Both the position numbers and the translations under genes were made by a program. Below the pieces are notes generated by a model. The model was given only the letters and a program-made list of their open reading frames with translations, did not search any database and was not told the DNA's origin. DNA of 64,000 bases from Diabrotica undecimpunctata (Eukaryota; Arthropoda; Insecta; Coleoptera; Chrysomelidae): NCBI RefSeq assembly GCF_040954645.1, contig NC_092810.1, positions 74,054,660 through 74,118,659 of the forward strand. The letters run 5' to 3'. Positions 33,191-45,790 of the stretch are shown piece by piece (the first letter of the stretch is position 1; every line of letters begins with the position of its first letter).

Positions 33191-36010
33191 ACATGTCAGA
33201 AGGTCGGTATGATAACAAAAGGATTTCTGAAAACAGAATAGTCAGAAGGTCAGTCTGATAACAGAAGCAATTCTGAAAACAGAAGGCCACAAAATAGACC
33301 CAATTCGAGTGGGACCAGAGGTGACAACAGTTACGACGGATCAACAAGAGACGAGAGAATACCGTGAGCTGTTTAAGTCATCATAATGAAGAAGTGCTAC
33401 TTGTTACTGCATTAGTACGAGTAAAAGACTCAAGAGATAACTTACAATTGATCAGAGCATTGATTGACCAAGGCTCGCAGCCATCATTCATTACAGATCA
33501 GGCCACTACAAGTCTCGGAATAAAAAGAAAGGCTGTCCACACCCAGATATCTAAAATTGGCAATGGGGATCAAGGGACGACAAAATGAAGCGTGTCATTA
33601 AACTTAGAAGTACATTTTAAAAATGAATTTGAAATGAAGACCGAAGCACTTGTGCTATTAAAAATAACAAAAAATCTACCTTAGCAGGAGATACAGATAA
33701 AAGAAAAGAACCATAGGAACTTAGTCCAGATGGATTTAAATTTTAATAAAACAAATCCAATAGAGATTTTGTTAGGAGCCAAAGAGTATAGTTTGATATT
33801 ACTGGACGGAGTATATTAAACAAAGGATGGTTTGCTAACTAACCAACCTAACCAAAATACTAAATTGGGTTGAATAATATAGGGGATAGCAGAGCAAGAG
33901 AATATCCCTAATATACAACTACTCAGTATGATATCTAGGCGACAGATGTATGAAGAACTAAAAAAAAATTGGGAGTTAGAAGAAGTAGATCAAAGCAATA
34001 CTCTCTCAATAGAAGAAAAAGAGTGCCAAGAATATTATAAAAGAACCCTAAAAAGGGATAAGGAAGAAAGATTTGAAGTTAAAATACCCTTCAGTTTTTA
34101 GACTCTGTAATTAGAGAAGAAATTTCATAGAGACGGAAAACTGGAAGAGAAGTACAGAAAATTTATGAAGGAATATGAAGACTTAGGACACATAAAGTTA
34201 AATACAATAGTAACAGATAATAAGCAAGGGCATTACTTTTCTCATCATGCATTAATAAAAGAGGATAGTGGCACAACAAAATGCAGTACCGTGTTTGATG
34301 CTTCCAATAAAAGCTCAACAGGAATCAGTCTCAATGATATAATGCACTCTTGACCTCGTTTGCAACAAGATCTTACAAATGTATTAATAAATTGGAGGTC
34401 GTATAAAATAGCATATACGGCAGACCTAAAGAAAATGTTTAGCAAATAAAAATAGCGGAAGAAGGTCAAGTTTACCAGAAAATAATATGGATACAGTCTG
34501 TAAAAGAACCGATAACGGAGTATCAGCTATCAATATTTACATACGGTGCCATACCTTGCATTAAGAACGATACAGGAATTATGTAATGAGGAAAAAATTA
34601 AAATATGCACTAGCTGCAGAAGTTGTTGAACACCACATGTATGTAGACGACGTGCTAGCTGGATCAGAAACGTTGGCCGAAGCTGATCAAGCGCAAACAG
34701 AGTTAACAGAAATGTTTACAATGCACAAAATGGTGTGCAGCATTGCTACGTAGCAGACTCATGAAAAGAACAATTTAAGCAATAATCGCAGTGATCCTAA
34801 AATATACGCATGGTCTGATTCCACAATAACTCTGGCGTAAATACAAGAACAACCAAGCAGATGGAAAACGTTTGTAGCGAACATAGTAAAGGAAATAGTA
34901 AACACCATACAACCTGCTCGCTGGTTAAAAGTAGATATAAAAGACAACCTAGCAGAATATTTATCTAGAGGAATAAAAGCGAAAGAATTAGTGAATATGG
35001 ACCTATGGTGGAATGGACTAATCTGGCTAAAACAAACAAATATTAGGTTTCCAATACCAGAGAGATTGTATGCCGACGAAAAGAAAAAGAAATAAGAAAT
35101 AATAGCAAATACAACCTTAAAGGCCAGTGACATTTGCAAAAGATTTTTAAATCTGAATAGAATGCAACGAATACTATCCCACTGCATTAGATTTTTAGAC
35201 AAATGCAAAAAACGAGAAGTAAAACCGGAACAATTCACCCACAAGAATTGGGAAATACTATGCAAAAAGTAATAAAGATTACTCAAGAATTATACTACAC
35301 AGAAGTGATAAAAGCGGCAAAGAGTGGAAAACCACTTAACGGGAGGAGTAAACTATTAAACTTACTACCCTATGTGGATAACCATGGCATATTACGGGTT
35401 ACATGGAGACTTCAGAACTCAGAATTATCATATGATGAAAAACATCCCTTAATTATACCCAACAAAAGCAAATTAATTAAACTAATAATATAACATTGCC
35501 GAACAAAAACTTTGAGCAGTTTTTGAGCTAAGCACAGTGCTAGCTCAAATAGAGGCATGCATGAACTCCCGACATTTATGCGTTGATACGGAAGATACAG
35601 CGAACAGAATAATAATAACCCCAGGACACTTTCTAATTGGGAGAGAACTAATTTCACAAAATAGAAAGGAAGAGTTAAACACATATACGATTATTCCACA
35701 AAGGTAAAGGCAGTTAGAAAAGGTAAAAAGAGATTTTTGGAACAGTTGGAAATATGACTACTTGTCAAATCTAAAACAACGATATAAGTAGCAAAAACCC
35801 GTCAAAAACCTAGAAAAAGAAGTGGTGATAATAAAGGAGGACGATACTTCGCCGAAGAAATGGCCACTAGTGAAGATAATCGAAACACATCTAGGAGCCG
35901 AAGGTTTGACAAAAGTCGTAACAGATCAAAAGGCGAACGGAAAAATAACTACTCTTCCTATACACAAGTTGATACCAATAGTACGAGAATCCACCTCACG
36001 AAAGACAAAT
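33190..36010 (+). pseudogene. BEL/Pao LTR retrotransposon relic (protease, RT, partial integrase)
   Basis: Motifs typical of BEL/Pao Pol appear in order across shifting frames: LIRALIDQGSQPSFIT (protease active site with Asp), GHYFSHHALIKEDSGTTK followed by VFDASNKSS (start of RT), MYVDDVLAGSETL (RT motif C, YVDD), a long RNase H region, and an integrase tail with IEACMNSR and PGHFLIGREL. Then comes the terminal WPLVKIIETHLGAEGLTKVV. The integrase DDE core between about 35490 and 35540 is deleted. No LTRs recognised. Many stops: not functional. Confidence 0.85.
33196..33287. repeat. 46-bp tandem duplication
   Basis: Units start TCAGAAGGTCGGTATGATAAC and TCAGAAGGTCAGTCTGATAAC, each ending in CTGAAAACAGAA. 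Located in the Gag-end region of the BEL/Pao relic. Confidence 0.8.
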
Positions 36011-36872
36011 AGAGCACGTTATATGTGTAAAAAATTTATGTTTTGCATACCATTTTCAGTATTTTTGAAACCATCAAACGCAGACTTGTTAAAAAATTAT
36101 GCCTCATCCCCCGGATTATAATCAGAGCATGTTAGCGATATAATGATAAACTGAATTATAAATTCTAAATATTCAAGTTATAGGTATCACTGCTCGGGTG
36201 AGATAATAATTCAAAAACCAAATAAATTAGTATTATGATGTTATGGAGTATTGTGATTATTTTAAACTATTAATATTATTTTACCTTCTATGTATTTAGA
36301 TATTTTCTGTTAGTCGTCTGGTATTTATAGAGTGACCAATATGTTTAATCACAAATTAGTCCATTAATTTGTAATCTCACATTAATCTTAATTTCTTAAA
36401 TTTATATAGTTTTACCGTATATAATTGTGAAACATATCGATTAGTAGCTTAATTACAGTTTGTTCAACTTGCTGCAAACTATAGATTGCCTAATATGTAT
36501 TGACGAAATGCCTGCAATTATTTCCTCGGTTCAAATTATATTTACCAACTTTCAAAAGTCAAATGTTTTTGTTCTACGCATAGGGCAATACACTTATTTT
36601 ATTAATCGTAGCATTTTAGTGAGATTATAAATATAGCTTCGGAACTAGTTTGGGATGCAGTCTATTATAAATTTTTACCTTAAAAATAACCATAGTGTAA
36701 TAATTCAGTAACTGTCAATGAAACTATATTTTACTCCACGACTTCAACAATATATTTTATCTTTTATTATCGTCGATTCCAAAGAATCGGACACAGGGAA
36801 TTAGAAACAATTCGAAATTATAATTACATTCAAATTTGTTCAGATGGTTTAGATTGATTTATTTTATTTTAG
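36011..36872. other. Right end of the large intron, no feature recognised
   Basis: AT-rich sequence without coding content. The last bases (TTTATTTTATTTTAG) are a good polypyrimidine tract and acceptor for the exon at 36873. Confidence 0.5.
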
Positions 36873-37038
36873 TGGATATGCTTAACGCTAGTATAGATGG
36901 ACATTTACTTAAACTCAAAGGAAAACAGAGAAGTACTGAATGTGATTGTCTACCCATTTGCTCGAAAATGAATTATATAATTCAAAGTTCCCAACTCAAT
37001 TGGAATTGGGCCGCTGAGGATTCAAATTACACAAAAGG
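36873..37038 (+). CDS. DEG/ENaC channel, exon with the distal Cys-rich region
   Basis: The acceptor AG at 36871-36872 joins in phase to the 60-bp exon. The product has ECDCLPICSKMNYIIQSS, the CxCLPxC signature of pickpocket channels just before the second membrane segment, followed by a segment toward TM2. The exon ends in GG before donor GTATTT at 37039 (a weak donor), phase 2, and joins in phase to the final exon. Confidence 0.9.
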
Positions 37039-37721
37039 GTATTTACAGCTATTGATTCTAATATATTTTGTTTAAAATGCATAATAGCTTTGTTAGCAAT
37101 AAGTAAAATATTTTAAGACAGTAGCATAAAATCAATAACAAATGTTTTAAACAAATAAAGCAAACACATAACGGTTTGTAACTTTATGACATCGTTCTAG
37201 GAGTAGAGAATTGTGGTCAACAAATAATCTTTAATATCGCTAATATAGTAGTATACAAGCAATATATATCTTAGTAGTCTACAATCGATACAGGCAAAAG
37301 AATAAGAATATGTTCTGAAGATATTTTCTTGCGGCATCTTAAAGTAATTACTATTTTATTGGGAATAAGTTCTGAATCCAAACTGGAAATTAAGTATGTG
37401 ATATTCGTTTAAGGATCCTCTAGTAGATCTAGAACTTAGAGTGCTAAGGACTAAAATTTGTCTATAGAATTCAATGCTGGTAAGGAGTTTCCCTGTTTTA
37501 GGAATCACGATTCGTTTGCTTTAAATATTTTCTACTATTTAGTGGAAATGTGGTTTGGTGACACCCTCTTAAAAATTTAATTTTCTCTAATTTAGTTTCG
37601 CAATACCTAAACATACTTTCAATAAAGTTACCAACTTATATAATAAAAATCATTTTTTTATTCAATTATAAGTCTATAAGTATTGTTCTGAAGCTATTTT
37701 CTCGTGGCATCTTAAAGCACT

Positions 37722-37928
37722 TACTATTTTTATTGGGAATAGGCCACAATTTAAGTTTAAAATGAGGTAATTGACGTTTCAATTTCCACTTCCACAGAAG
37801 TCGTTCTCAAAATACAAAACAATATTAAAGTTTTGTATTTTGAGAACGATTTCCGAAGTGGAAATTAAAACGTGAATAAACTTTTTTTAAACTTAAATTG
37901 TGGCTTATTACCAATAAAAATAATAAAG
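37722..37928. repeat. Foldback element, arms about 99 bp
   Basis: Left arm about 37722-37820 and right arm 37830-37928 around a 9-nt centre (AATATTAAA). The inner part TCGTTCTCAAAATACAAAAC is perfect. The outer part GCCACAATTTAAGTTT relates it to the foldback at 6934-7031. Confidence 0.85.
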
Positions 37929-38456
37929 TCTATAAGTATATGATGGTCATTTATTTACCTCAACAAAAGACTCTGCTTAGATCTTTTAATCTATTTTTCG
38001 TATCACTCTGTAGACCAAAAAAAAAAACATTGTCCCCATGATCTTTAGAAGGACTTTCGTTTTCTTAGATTTAAGTACTACAAGCATGTTTTAAACTACT
38101 TCAATAATTCCGGTCGCTTTGTTCTCAAAAGATGAATTCAGCAAGTTACTATGATCCCCAATTTGATCTCCGGGTAAAATTAGCCATAGATTGATGTTCA
38201 CTAGCTGATTTCCAAATTGACCAGACACCGGTTTCCGCGCAGTTTCCTACAATTATGTAGTTTACCGAAGTCTACCCATATAGACACGACGCGGTATTCT
38301 ACCCCAAATCTTACGTCGGCATTTTTTATTAAGCGATTTCAGGTTAAAATTGATTCCTGTTAAATATTTTTTAATATTTTCCGGCAAAAACAAGTATGAG
38401 CTACCGTATCGTTTTATTTTTATGATAAAATTTTAATTAATATATATACAAAAAAA

Positions 38457-38596
<140 letters not shown>

Positions 38597-38642
38597 TTAT
38601 TGTAAATTAACGTATATTAATATAAATTATATAATGTTTCAG

Positions 38643-38889
38643 CAAGCACATGTCAACGTTTCAAGTTTTCTTTAAAGATAATCAATTTATCACATCGGAA
38701 AGGAATGAGCTGTTCGGACCAATAGACTTCGTCGCAAATTTAGGTGGATTACTTGGACTTTTTGTAGGATTTTCAATGTTATCTTTAATTGAAATAGTTT
38801 ATTATATTACACTTCGACTAATTGCTAATTTTAATATATTTGGACGCAAATATTGGGCTGGAAATACCGTTAAGGAAAACATTTGTTAA
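38643..38889 (+). CDS. DEG/ENaC channel, terminal exon with TM2 and pore
   Basis: It begins after TTTCAG at 38642 and ends at TAA 38887-38889. It encodes the pre-TM2 segment [19 protein letters not shown], then the pore and TM2: [21 protein letters not shown]. The G-x-S selectivity filter appears as GFS. A short 24-residue cytoplasmic tail ([14 protein letters not shown]...) follows. This fixes gene orientation and the C-terminus; the mature channel works as a trimer in the plasma membrane. Confidence 0.95.
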
Positions 38890-39138
38890 TGTTTTTAAAT
38901 GTTGTACTTTCTTACTAGATTACCTTAGATCTAGACTAACCATAAGCATTAATTAAAAACCAATATACATATAATATGTGTAGTTTTTAATCAATGCCAT
39001 ATGGCTAAAGTTTAGAACCATGTCTTTGGAAAACAGTATTTATGATTAAATGTTAATAATATAATATACTTATAATAGTCTTCACGTTATTCTAAATAAT
39101 TTGTATTATTTTAAAATTCTTGTAAATTTCATTATGGG

Positions 39139-39144
39139 AATAAA
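39139..39144 (+). promoter_or_regulatory. Polyadenylation signal AATAAA of the channel gene
   Basis: First canonical AATAAA about 250 bp after the stop codon; a second AATAAA lies at about 39187. Which is used cannot be told. Confidence 0.5.
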
Positions 39145-39447
39145 CTAAAAACCATAATATTAATTTTTTATTATTACTTTGAAGAAACAATAAACTTTTG
39201 TTTTACACGAAATATATCTTCGATCTCATGAGATGAAAATATACTCACACAATAAGGTTATCTACAAAGAAGAAGAAAAAAGTGAGATACTTATTAAGCT
39301 AATAGAGTTCGCATTTTTTATGCCTAGTCAGTTTTAAGTGAGTGATTTTATATGTTAGACAAAAACTATTGGACATAAGTTGTTTTGTAGGAAAAAAGGA
39401 AAAGAAATATCAGATATCAAATTCAGATTAAAATCATGATAATATCA
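39145..39447. other. Downstream of the channel gene, nothing recognised
   Basis: AT-rich sequence without coding content. Confidence 0.5.
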
Positions 39448-39667
39448 CGTCACAGATACAGATAATAGATGGACAAAGCGGATACTGGAATGGAGACCAA
39501 GAGATGATGCCTACCGAAGCAGAGGTCGTCCACCAACACGTTGGACTGACGATCTAAAACGTTGTCATAGGAATTGGATGCAAGAGGCACAAGATCGAAA
39601 TAGATGGAAAATTATGAGGGAGATCTATGTCCAGCAGTGGATTAGCGAAGATTGAATGATGATGAAT
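39448..39667 (+). pseudogene. 3' end of a LINE (C-terminal end of an endonuclease-RT protein)
   Basis: The frame reads RILEWRPRDDAYRSRGRPPT, then RWTDDLKRCHRNWMQEAQDR and IYVQQWISED before a TGA. This basic GRPPTRW...W...A.DR...W pattern is the usual C-terminal end of a common class of insect LINEs. It is followed by a short TGATGATGAAT tail, consistent with a strongly 5'-truncated copy. Confidence 0.75.
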
Positions 39668-40396
39668 ATCACGTTATTTAGCTAAATTACTAAAAAAGGA
39701 TACTACAAAATAACAATTAATGGTCACTTATTCTTCTTATCTTTTTTTTGAGGTGAGAGTCTTCCAAAGACTTCTGGAAAGGTGTCCCAGGTATGTTGGA
39801 TTCAGCCGATTACGTCTAACCTTAACCGGCTGCTTACCAACTAAACTTACCTCTTCTTTCCTTAACAGATGCCCTTCATTTATATTGGACAAATCATAAA
39901 AAAGACGTACTACACTACAAATAGACAAAACATGGTGTAAATGGCTGTTGTGACTTATAGTCTGGTGGGGGCTGTATAGAGGCTATCACCATATACATAA
40001 TTCTTTATATATAAAAGATAAATAAAATGTAGATATATATTCGTATAAATAAAATCATTTGAATATTAAAATTAGAGATTAAGACCCAAGATCTGCTAAA
40101 AATTAAAAGACAGTTAAAATTGTAAGTTAATAGGTTAAAAACATGGAAGTTAATTACCAGCTCTACCGAGGTGTGAGTTATATTCGCTCCCATTTCCCGC
40201 TGGCGTAGGACGACACAACATAATAAAAGTATAAGCAAATTATCTCTGTTGCAGTCTCCTCTCTTTTTCTTCCTTATGTTTCATGGTTTCAGTGACAAAA
40301 CCAATAATCAAGTAAAACATTTATTTGTTTTCTATTACCTTTTACGCTAATTCATCAGATTCACCCCAGTACCAGCTGTAGCTAGGCTCGCCCTGT
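39668..40396. other. No gene recognised
   Basis: Only short unconvincing frames. A 9-bp inverted repeat GCCCTGTAT/ATACAGGGC with a GAT loop lies at about 40389-40410, at the edge of the LINE relic that follows. Confidence 0.5.
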
Positions 40397-42880
40397 ATGA
40401 TATACAGGGCATACAAATATCAAGTGTTACGCGTCATCCACTACTCCAGACTCTGCACAGATCATCCTCTATTTTTTTATACCGAAACCTATGGCTTGTC
40501 GCCTTTCGACATGCTTCTTGTATACGCTGGCCGAATGTCATCGTCGAAAATTATTCCTAAGTATTTTGTCTTTTTCTCGGGTATTAGATCGGAGCCTCTG
40601 AACCAAATGTTTACATCTTTATGGTTCCGTGGTTCCCTGAAGATAATTATTTCAGTCTTTTTTACTACCAATTTTAAATCGTTTTCCTCTATCCATTTCG
40701 CGATTTTTCCATTGCTTTATTGACTTTACTTATAATGCCCCAATGTTATCTTCGATTTGTGAGGCTAGGTCGTCTGCGTATGCTATTGTCCTTACTTCTT
40801 GTGTTCTATTTACTTCTAATACCCCATTGTATAAAATATTCAGGACCGACTCATGGGGTACTCCAGCGGTCATCCTTATCTTCATTATGTTGGACAAGTA
40901 ATCCAGAGCCCCAAGTTCGGCAATCCTGTCAATAATGAGGCCCCAGTTTGCCAAATTAAAGGCATTTTTAATGTCTAACAGAATCAGGACTACCCACCTT
41001 TTCCTACTTGTTTTTACCTCGTATCTGATCCGGATTGCGGCATCGACTGCTGATCGACCTTTTTGAAATCCGAACTGTTGGTTGGATAAAGCTCTCTCAC
41101 TTGCCAATTTGTCTTCAAGCCTCTTTTTGACAAGATTTTTATAAAATTTGCCAAGGCGGTCTAGGAGGCATATTGGCCTGTAAGAGGATGCTAAATCGGG
41201 GAGTTTCCCAGGCTTGAGAAGCATAACCAGATTTGCTTACTTTAGTTCTCTGGGAAACTCTTGGTTCCACAGTAGATTAATGTGCTTCCGATCAAACCTG
41301 GTTTCTCCATTGTTGCTATCTTCAGTGCCTTGGGTGGCAGGCTATCGGAGCCGGGAGCTTTCTTCGTTTTAATTTTCAGGCCAGCGGTCTTTATTTCTTC
41401 TTCCGAGAACTCTTTTATTACCATGGGGAAGACATTTAAGAAGGTTTGTTCTTCCTTGGTAAAAAAAAGAAGTTCTGCTGATTCGCGCCGCTGGCTTTGT
41501 CAAATTTATCGGGGCGATGATTCTAAGTGATTTTATGGTTATTTTGTATTCATCGCTCTATATCTCGTTCTTTAACGTGTTCATTAAGTTCAGCCACCTT
41601 TTCTTTTTTTCTTTCTTTATTTTGTTATTTAGTATCTTCTTAATGCTTTGTATATTTCTCTAAGCTCTGGGCGCCCTGGCTTCTTGTTTAATTCCTACGA
41701 GCTCGGAGGAACTCTTCCCGTAAACCTTCTATCTCATTTGTTTATCAGTGGGGGGTCCTTTCTTTGTTGTTTGTTCTTTGTGGTAGCCAACTCAACGGCA
41801 TTCTTAAGTGCCTTTCTGAGTTGGCCAAGGTCAAAAAATTCTTCTTTATTTATTTTCCTGACCTCTGATAGGTACTTATTCTTGTTAATTTTTTTTCTCT
41901 TTGTCCTTTCGGCAGTCTTACGATTCTCCGGTTTACCGTTACCTCGTACGTTACATATCGATAGTAGGTAAATAGCTTCCCAGTTTTTTATACGTTTAGA
42001 TAGCCCTTCACTTGCAAGAGTTACGTTAATGTGTTTTTTGTTGGCCCCTCTTACGAATATCGGTTTGTTATTGTTTAGTACTTGAAGGCCAGCCTATACA
42101 TTCATTCCAGAGCTCTCCCTTTTTATCATATATGGGAGAGCCCCCTAGTCTTGATTTGGCATTTATGTCCATGACGATCATGATGACGATCATGATGATT
42201 TCGTTCACCTTATCTTTATATACCCTGATGTAAATGTTTCTTCTTCTTAAAGTGCCCTCTCCATACGGAGGTTGGCAAACATAATAGCTATTTTTATTTT
42301 TGAACTTGCTGCTCTAAACAAATCAATCGATCTGTATTAATGTTTGTAGATACGTAACATGCCAGCAGGCAGAAATCCCTTATCTTAATGTGTATATTAT
42401 TTCCGCCCCTAACTATAGCACGCACTCTAAGGTCTTTATTTCTGAAGAGCCCAGCCACATTTTTGTTATCATGTTGTACCCAGCCACCGTCCGATGATAT
42501 TTTTTTACCAGTATGATGCGCACGTCTGTCTTCAACATGAAGGCTTTTGCGTGGACGAGGTCGTGTGCTTTTTCGACCCCTTACATCTGACTATCTGTAT
42601 ATATGTGCTTATACTACTAAAAAGAAATAAATAAATATAAAAATGTAAATACATAATTAAATGTGTGGGAAAATGAATAAATAAATAAATAATTAAAATA
42701 GTATAGTAGACGGTACATAACGCATTAGTAAGTTTAAAATTATTCAAAAAAGGGTATATACACTAAAATAATAAAAGTTAAAATGCAGGTATAAATAAAA
42801 ACGATGTATAATAAAAGATTCTAGACGTAGACAACACACATAAGGTAAATATATGTAATATAGTTAAAGAACGGTGATAT
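40397..42880 (-). pseudogene. R1-like LINE ORF2 relic (endonuclease remnant and RT)
   Basis: On the minus strand: EEEIKTAGLKIKTKKAPGSD (region before RT), then SYRPICLLDRLGKFYK, QQFGFQKGRSAVDA, LLDIKNAFNLANW (motif A) and IAYADD (motif C) at 40730-41224, and KTKYLGIIFDD at 40489-40671. The endonuclease part (about 41600-42600) is badly decayed. The relic stops just after RT: the 3' third is missing, which is unusual for LINEs and points to a later deletion. LLDIKNAFN/AYADD fits the R1 group. Confidence 0.75.
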
Positions 42881-42887
42881 GCGCTTA

Positions 42888-44890
42888 TTAGTGGGCAGTA
42901 AAGAGGCCTACCAATTGTATCCAAATATCTATTAAATCTATTTTATAATAACCAGAAATTACGTGTACTCGATAGGCTGGACAGACCATCCTGTCCATCC
43001 CATAGCGCTCCTCCTGGCATACTATGCAATATGCCTGGCTTGGGCAGCCCTCTACCCTCTGGAATTCCTTTAGGCAGTTATGACAGGACTTTGTTCTGTA
43101 TTTGCTCGTGCATTCGTATGTATTCCAAATTCCAGGCACATATACCATCTAGTGGGGGTGTATCGTTCCATAATGGGACACCGCACCCACCCTCTTTTGA
43201 TAGTTTTAAACCGCCGCATCTGCTCTGCTCTGGCTGTTCTTACGGCTACTGTCGCCACCTGTTGACCCCACCTATTCTTCCTGAGGCCCTTCATCTTAAT
43301 ATAATTTTTAGGAATCGTTGTACCTTTAGGGAAGCGAACCTCCCTATAGAATTGTTTCGGTGACCGACGAATCGAGATTTGTGACCATAAGGAGGTTTTC
43401 TTTCCTCCTTACGACCATGCTAATACCACCGACTTTATTGCTGAGCTCTTGCTTGAGCTTTTCCGCCGCTCTTTTGCCCTTTAATTTGACCAGTATGTAC
43501 CTCCATTGTTTTTTTAACGGGTTAACCTTTATTCCCATTTTGCTTACATTAACCTTATTATTCATTTTCTTGATTAGTTCCGTATAAGTCATGCCCCCTG
43601 TTGTTATAAGGAAGACATCTTCTGCTTTCTTTGATACTGCTGTTTCTTTGCCCTTAATTAGAAACCCCCAGGTTACATCTTCTTTTCGCACTGCGAATTT
43701 CAGGGCTTTTCTCATCTTCACCTTTTCGGTGTTATTTTCCAAGACTACCTTTACTTCCTTTATTTCTTTTCCCAATTGTTTAATATTTTCTGTTATTTTT
43801 ACGGCCAGATTGTACTCCTTTGTGCCGTTTTCTTTGTTTCTTCTCCTATTTTCGCTGTGTATTCCAGGTCTTCTCAATTTTGAAAGTTCCAAAACTATTT
43901 TCTTTGAAGTCGATTCCCCCTCTTCGCACCCCTTTGTTATCTCTGCTAATTTTTCCCTTACTTTCTTTAGAACGTTTTCTTATCCTCCTTCCTTATTCTT
44001 TTTTTTTGTCATAAAAAGGCAGTCTAGCTTTATTGTATCCTGGAGGCCGGCTGTTCCCGCGTGGTTTTTTGGTAGACCTCAGCTTCCCATTTACCTTAAA
44101 AATTCCTCTAAATATTTATTACCTTTATGTAAATTATTTAAATCTATATTTTCTTCCTTCTTGGTTAAATTTTTATTCATTGTGTTTCCTTTTTTGCCTT
44201 TGTTGTTCTCTTTTTGCCTTACACTCGTCACATTTTATTTCGTCCATTTTGTTTTGCTCTCTTGTTTTGTTGTTTAGGGATTTGATTTCCGCTATTAATT
44301 TTATTACGTCCGTGTCTACTCATCCTTTTGCTTCAAGGATGTTCATTAGTTCAATTAGTTTCCTGTTTATTCCTTCCTTGGGAGTTTTCCCTTTGTGTTT
44401 AATACTGTTTTTGCAATCTTCCTTTTTTGTATTCTGTTGGCTTCAGGACTATCTCTTATCCTTTTATTCTTCCCCTTACTGTCCTGTTTGGCTTCCTCGT
44501 CTAGTATAATTGAGGCCACTAGGCTATCGTTTACGTTGTCTTCCCACGTTTTTATTCCCTCACTATATTGTTATTCCTTGCAGTTCTCCCCAGAATTATC
44601 CAGAACTTGATCCCATACTAGTATTGATTGCCTTATAATCTGCGTTGATCTATTTATTCTTTGTTGATTTTTTTGCTTCTCTGATAGTTCCATCTCAAAA
44701 TTTCTTATTTTTTCTTCTTCTCGGTTTCTATCTACTAAGTTGTCTAGCAACTATTCTTTCCTGATCTCTTTGTTCTCTTTTTACATTTGGTGATTACCTT
44801 CTGTCTCTTCCCTGTTCTGTTGATTGATGTCTTGGTTTTGCTTTTTGTAGAATCCATATAATTCCCACGAGTGGTGGCGTCCTATACTTC
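42888..44890 (-). pseudogene. R1-like LINE ORF1 relic (Gag-like, zinc knuckles)
   Basis: The minus strand carries a long charged, probably coiled-coil N-terminal part (about 44860-43900, Glu/Lys/Asn-rich). An ORF1 middle domain follows at 43344-43892 (MTYTELIKKMNNKV..., RYILVKLKGKRAAEKLK), and then knuckle remnants at about 42990-43200 (RCPIMERYTP, CHNCLKEF, CIVCQEERYG). Several frameshifts. Same element as the ORF2 relic to its left. Confidence 0.7.
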
Positions 44891-44910
44891 GAACGCGACA
44901 GTGCGCCTTT

Positions 44911-44978
44911 ACTAGTTACTGACATAGTCTGCCACTGCCACCGGCAGGTGGCAGTGGCAGACTATGTTAGTAACTAGT
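44911..44978. repeat. 32-bp near-perfect inverted repeat with 4-nt loop
   Basis: Arms 44911-44942 and 44947-44978 differ at one position; loop GGCA. The arms contain CTGCCACTGCCACC and are much more GC-rich than the surroundings. A further partial arm copy (AGCTAGTAACTAG) follows. Located upstream of the R1-like ORF1, so possibly in its 5' UTR. Confidence 0.9.
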
Positions 44979-44979
44979 A

Positions 44980-45540
44980 GCTAGTAACTAGCCTGACCGA
45001 AGCTGTCGCGCAGTAGCTGTCTCTCCTACTACTCGAAATTAAAGGTATTTTTAAAGGAAAAAGAGGAAAAAGAGGGTGGGTATGGTAAACATGTTGCCTA
45101 AGCATTGAAATATGTTGGATTAAAAATTTAGTGTATGAGTGGATTCTAGACAATTTAAGTTTCGCGTAACCGTGGAAAATTGGGTGGGTCCTTTTTGGTT
45201 CGCGAGAAATTTTTTGGAACGGATTTCTGATCTTTATCGATTGCTCATTCATAGTGCCCTGGTTAGTCGCGCGACCCTTACATCTCACGAGAGGTCTAGG
45301 CCGCGCGACCGCTTAGCCATTGGGACGCGCTATGTCGGGGAGGGCTTGCCCCATCCCTGGAATCTCGCAAAGCGGATTTGGGCTGTACCATTTGTATACT
45401 GCAAAAGAATACATTTTATATCGCTTCCTTAGCTGGAGCTTTTTTATTTCTTGTTATACATACATGACCCCGTACTTAAATGAATAAATTTAAATCTGCA
45501 ATATTGTTTTTAAACAACATAACATAGGACACTTCATTAC
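44980..45540. other. Unassigned, GC-richer patch
   Basis: The stretch 45120-45430 is less AT-rich than its neighbours and contains a 97-codon open frame without recognisable motifs. I do not call a gene here. Confidence 0.4.
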
Positions 45541-45790
45541 TTCAAATTTTGTATTTTTTATAGACTCTAATGCAGGTTTTGAATCTGTTAATATTATTAA
45601 GTCCTTTGTGTATTTTATTGGATGTAAACCAGATAACACCGTTTATAATTGCAAAAAGCTGGGCAGTATAAATGCTACATACAGGTGCTAATGTATAATC
45701 AGTGATTGGTATTTTGGATAAGTACTCCAAAACCAATACCTTACTTCCTCTGTATTCATCTGTAAATATAATAGTTTTGTTTGAGAAATC
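45540..45790 (-). pseudogene. LINE RNase H fragment
   Basis: The minus strand reads KTIIFTDEYRGSKV, then VCSIYTAQLFAIINGVIWF, matching the start of a LINE RNase H domain (TDEY for TDGS, IYTAQL for the TAEL helix). Cut at both ends. Confidence 0.65.

Noticed and set aside
43591..44277. 228-codon plus-strand frame, hydrophobic and Phe/Ser-rich
   Set aside because: Antisense shadow of the Lys/Glu-rich R1-like ORF1 relic; no membrane protein family recognised.
45139..45432. 97-codon plus-strand frame in a GC-richer patch
   Set aside because: No motif, no splice or regulatory support; could be chance or a fragment of an unknown repeat.
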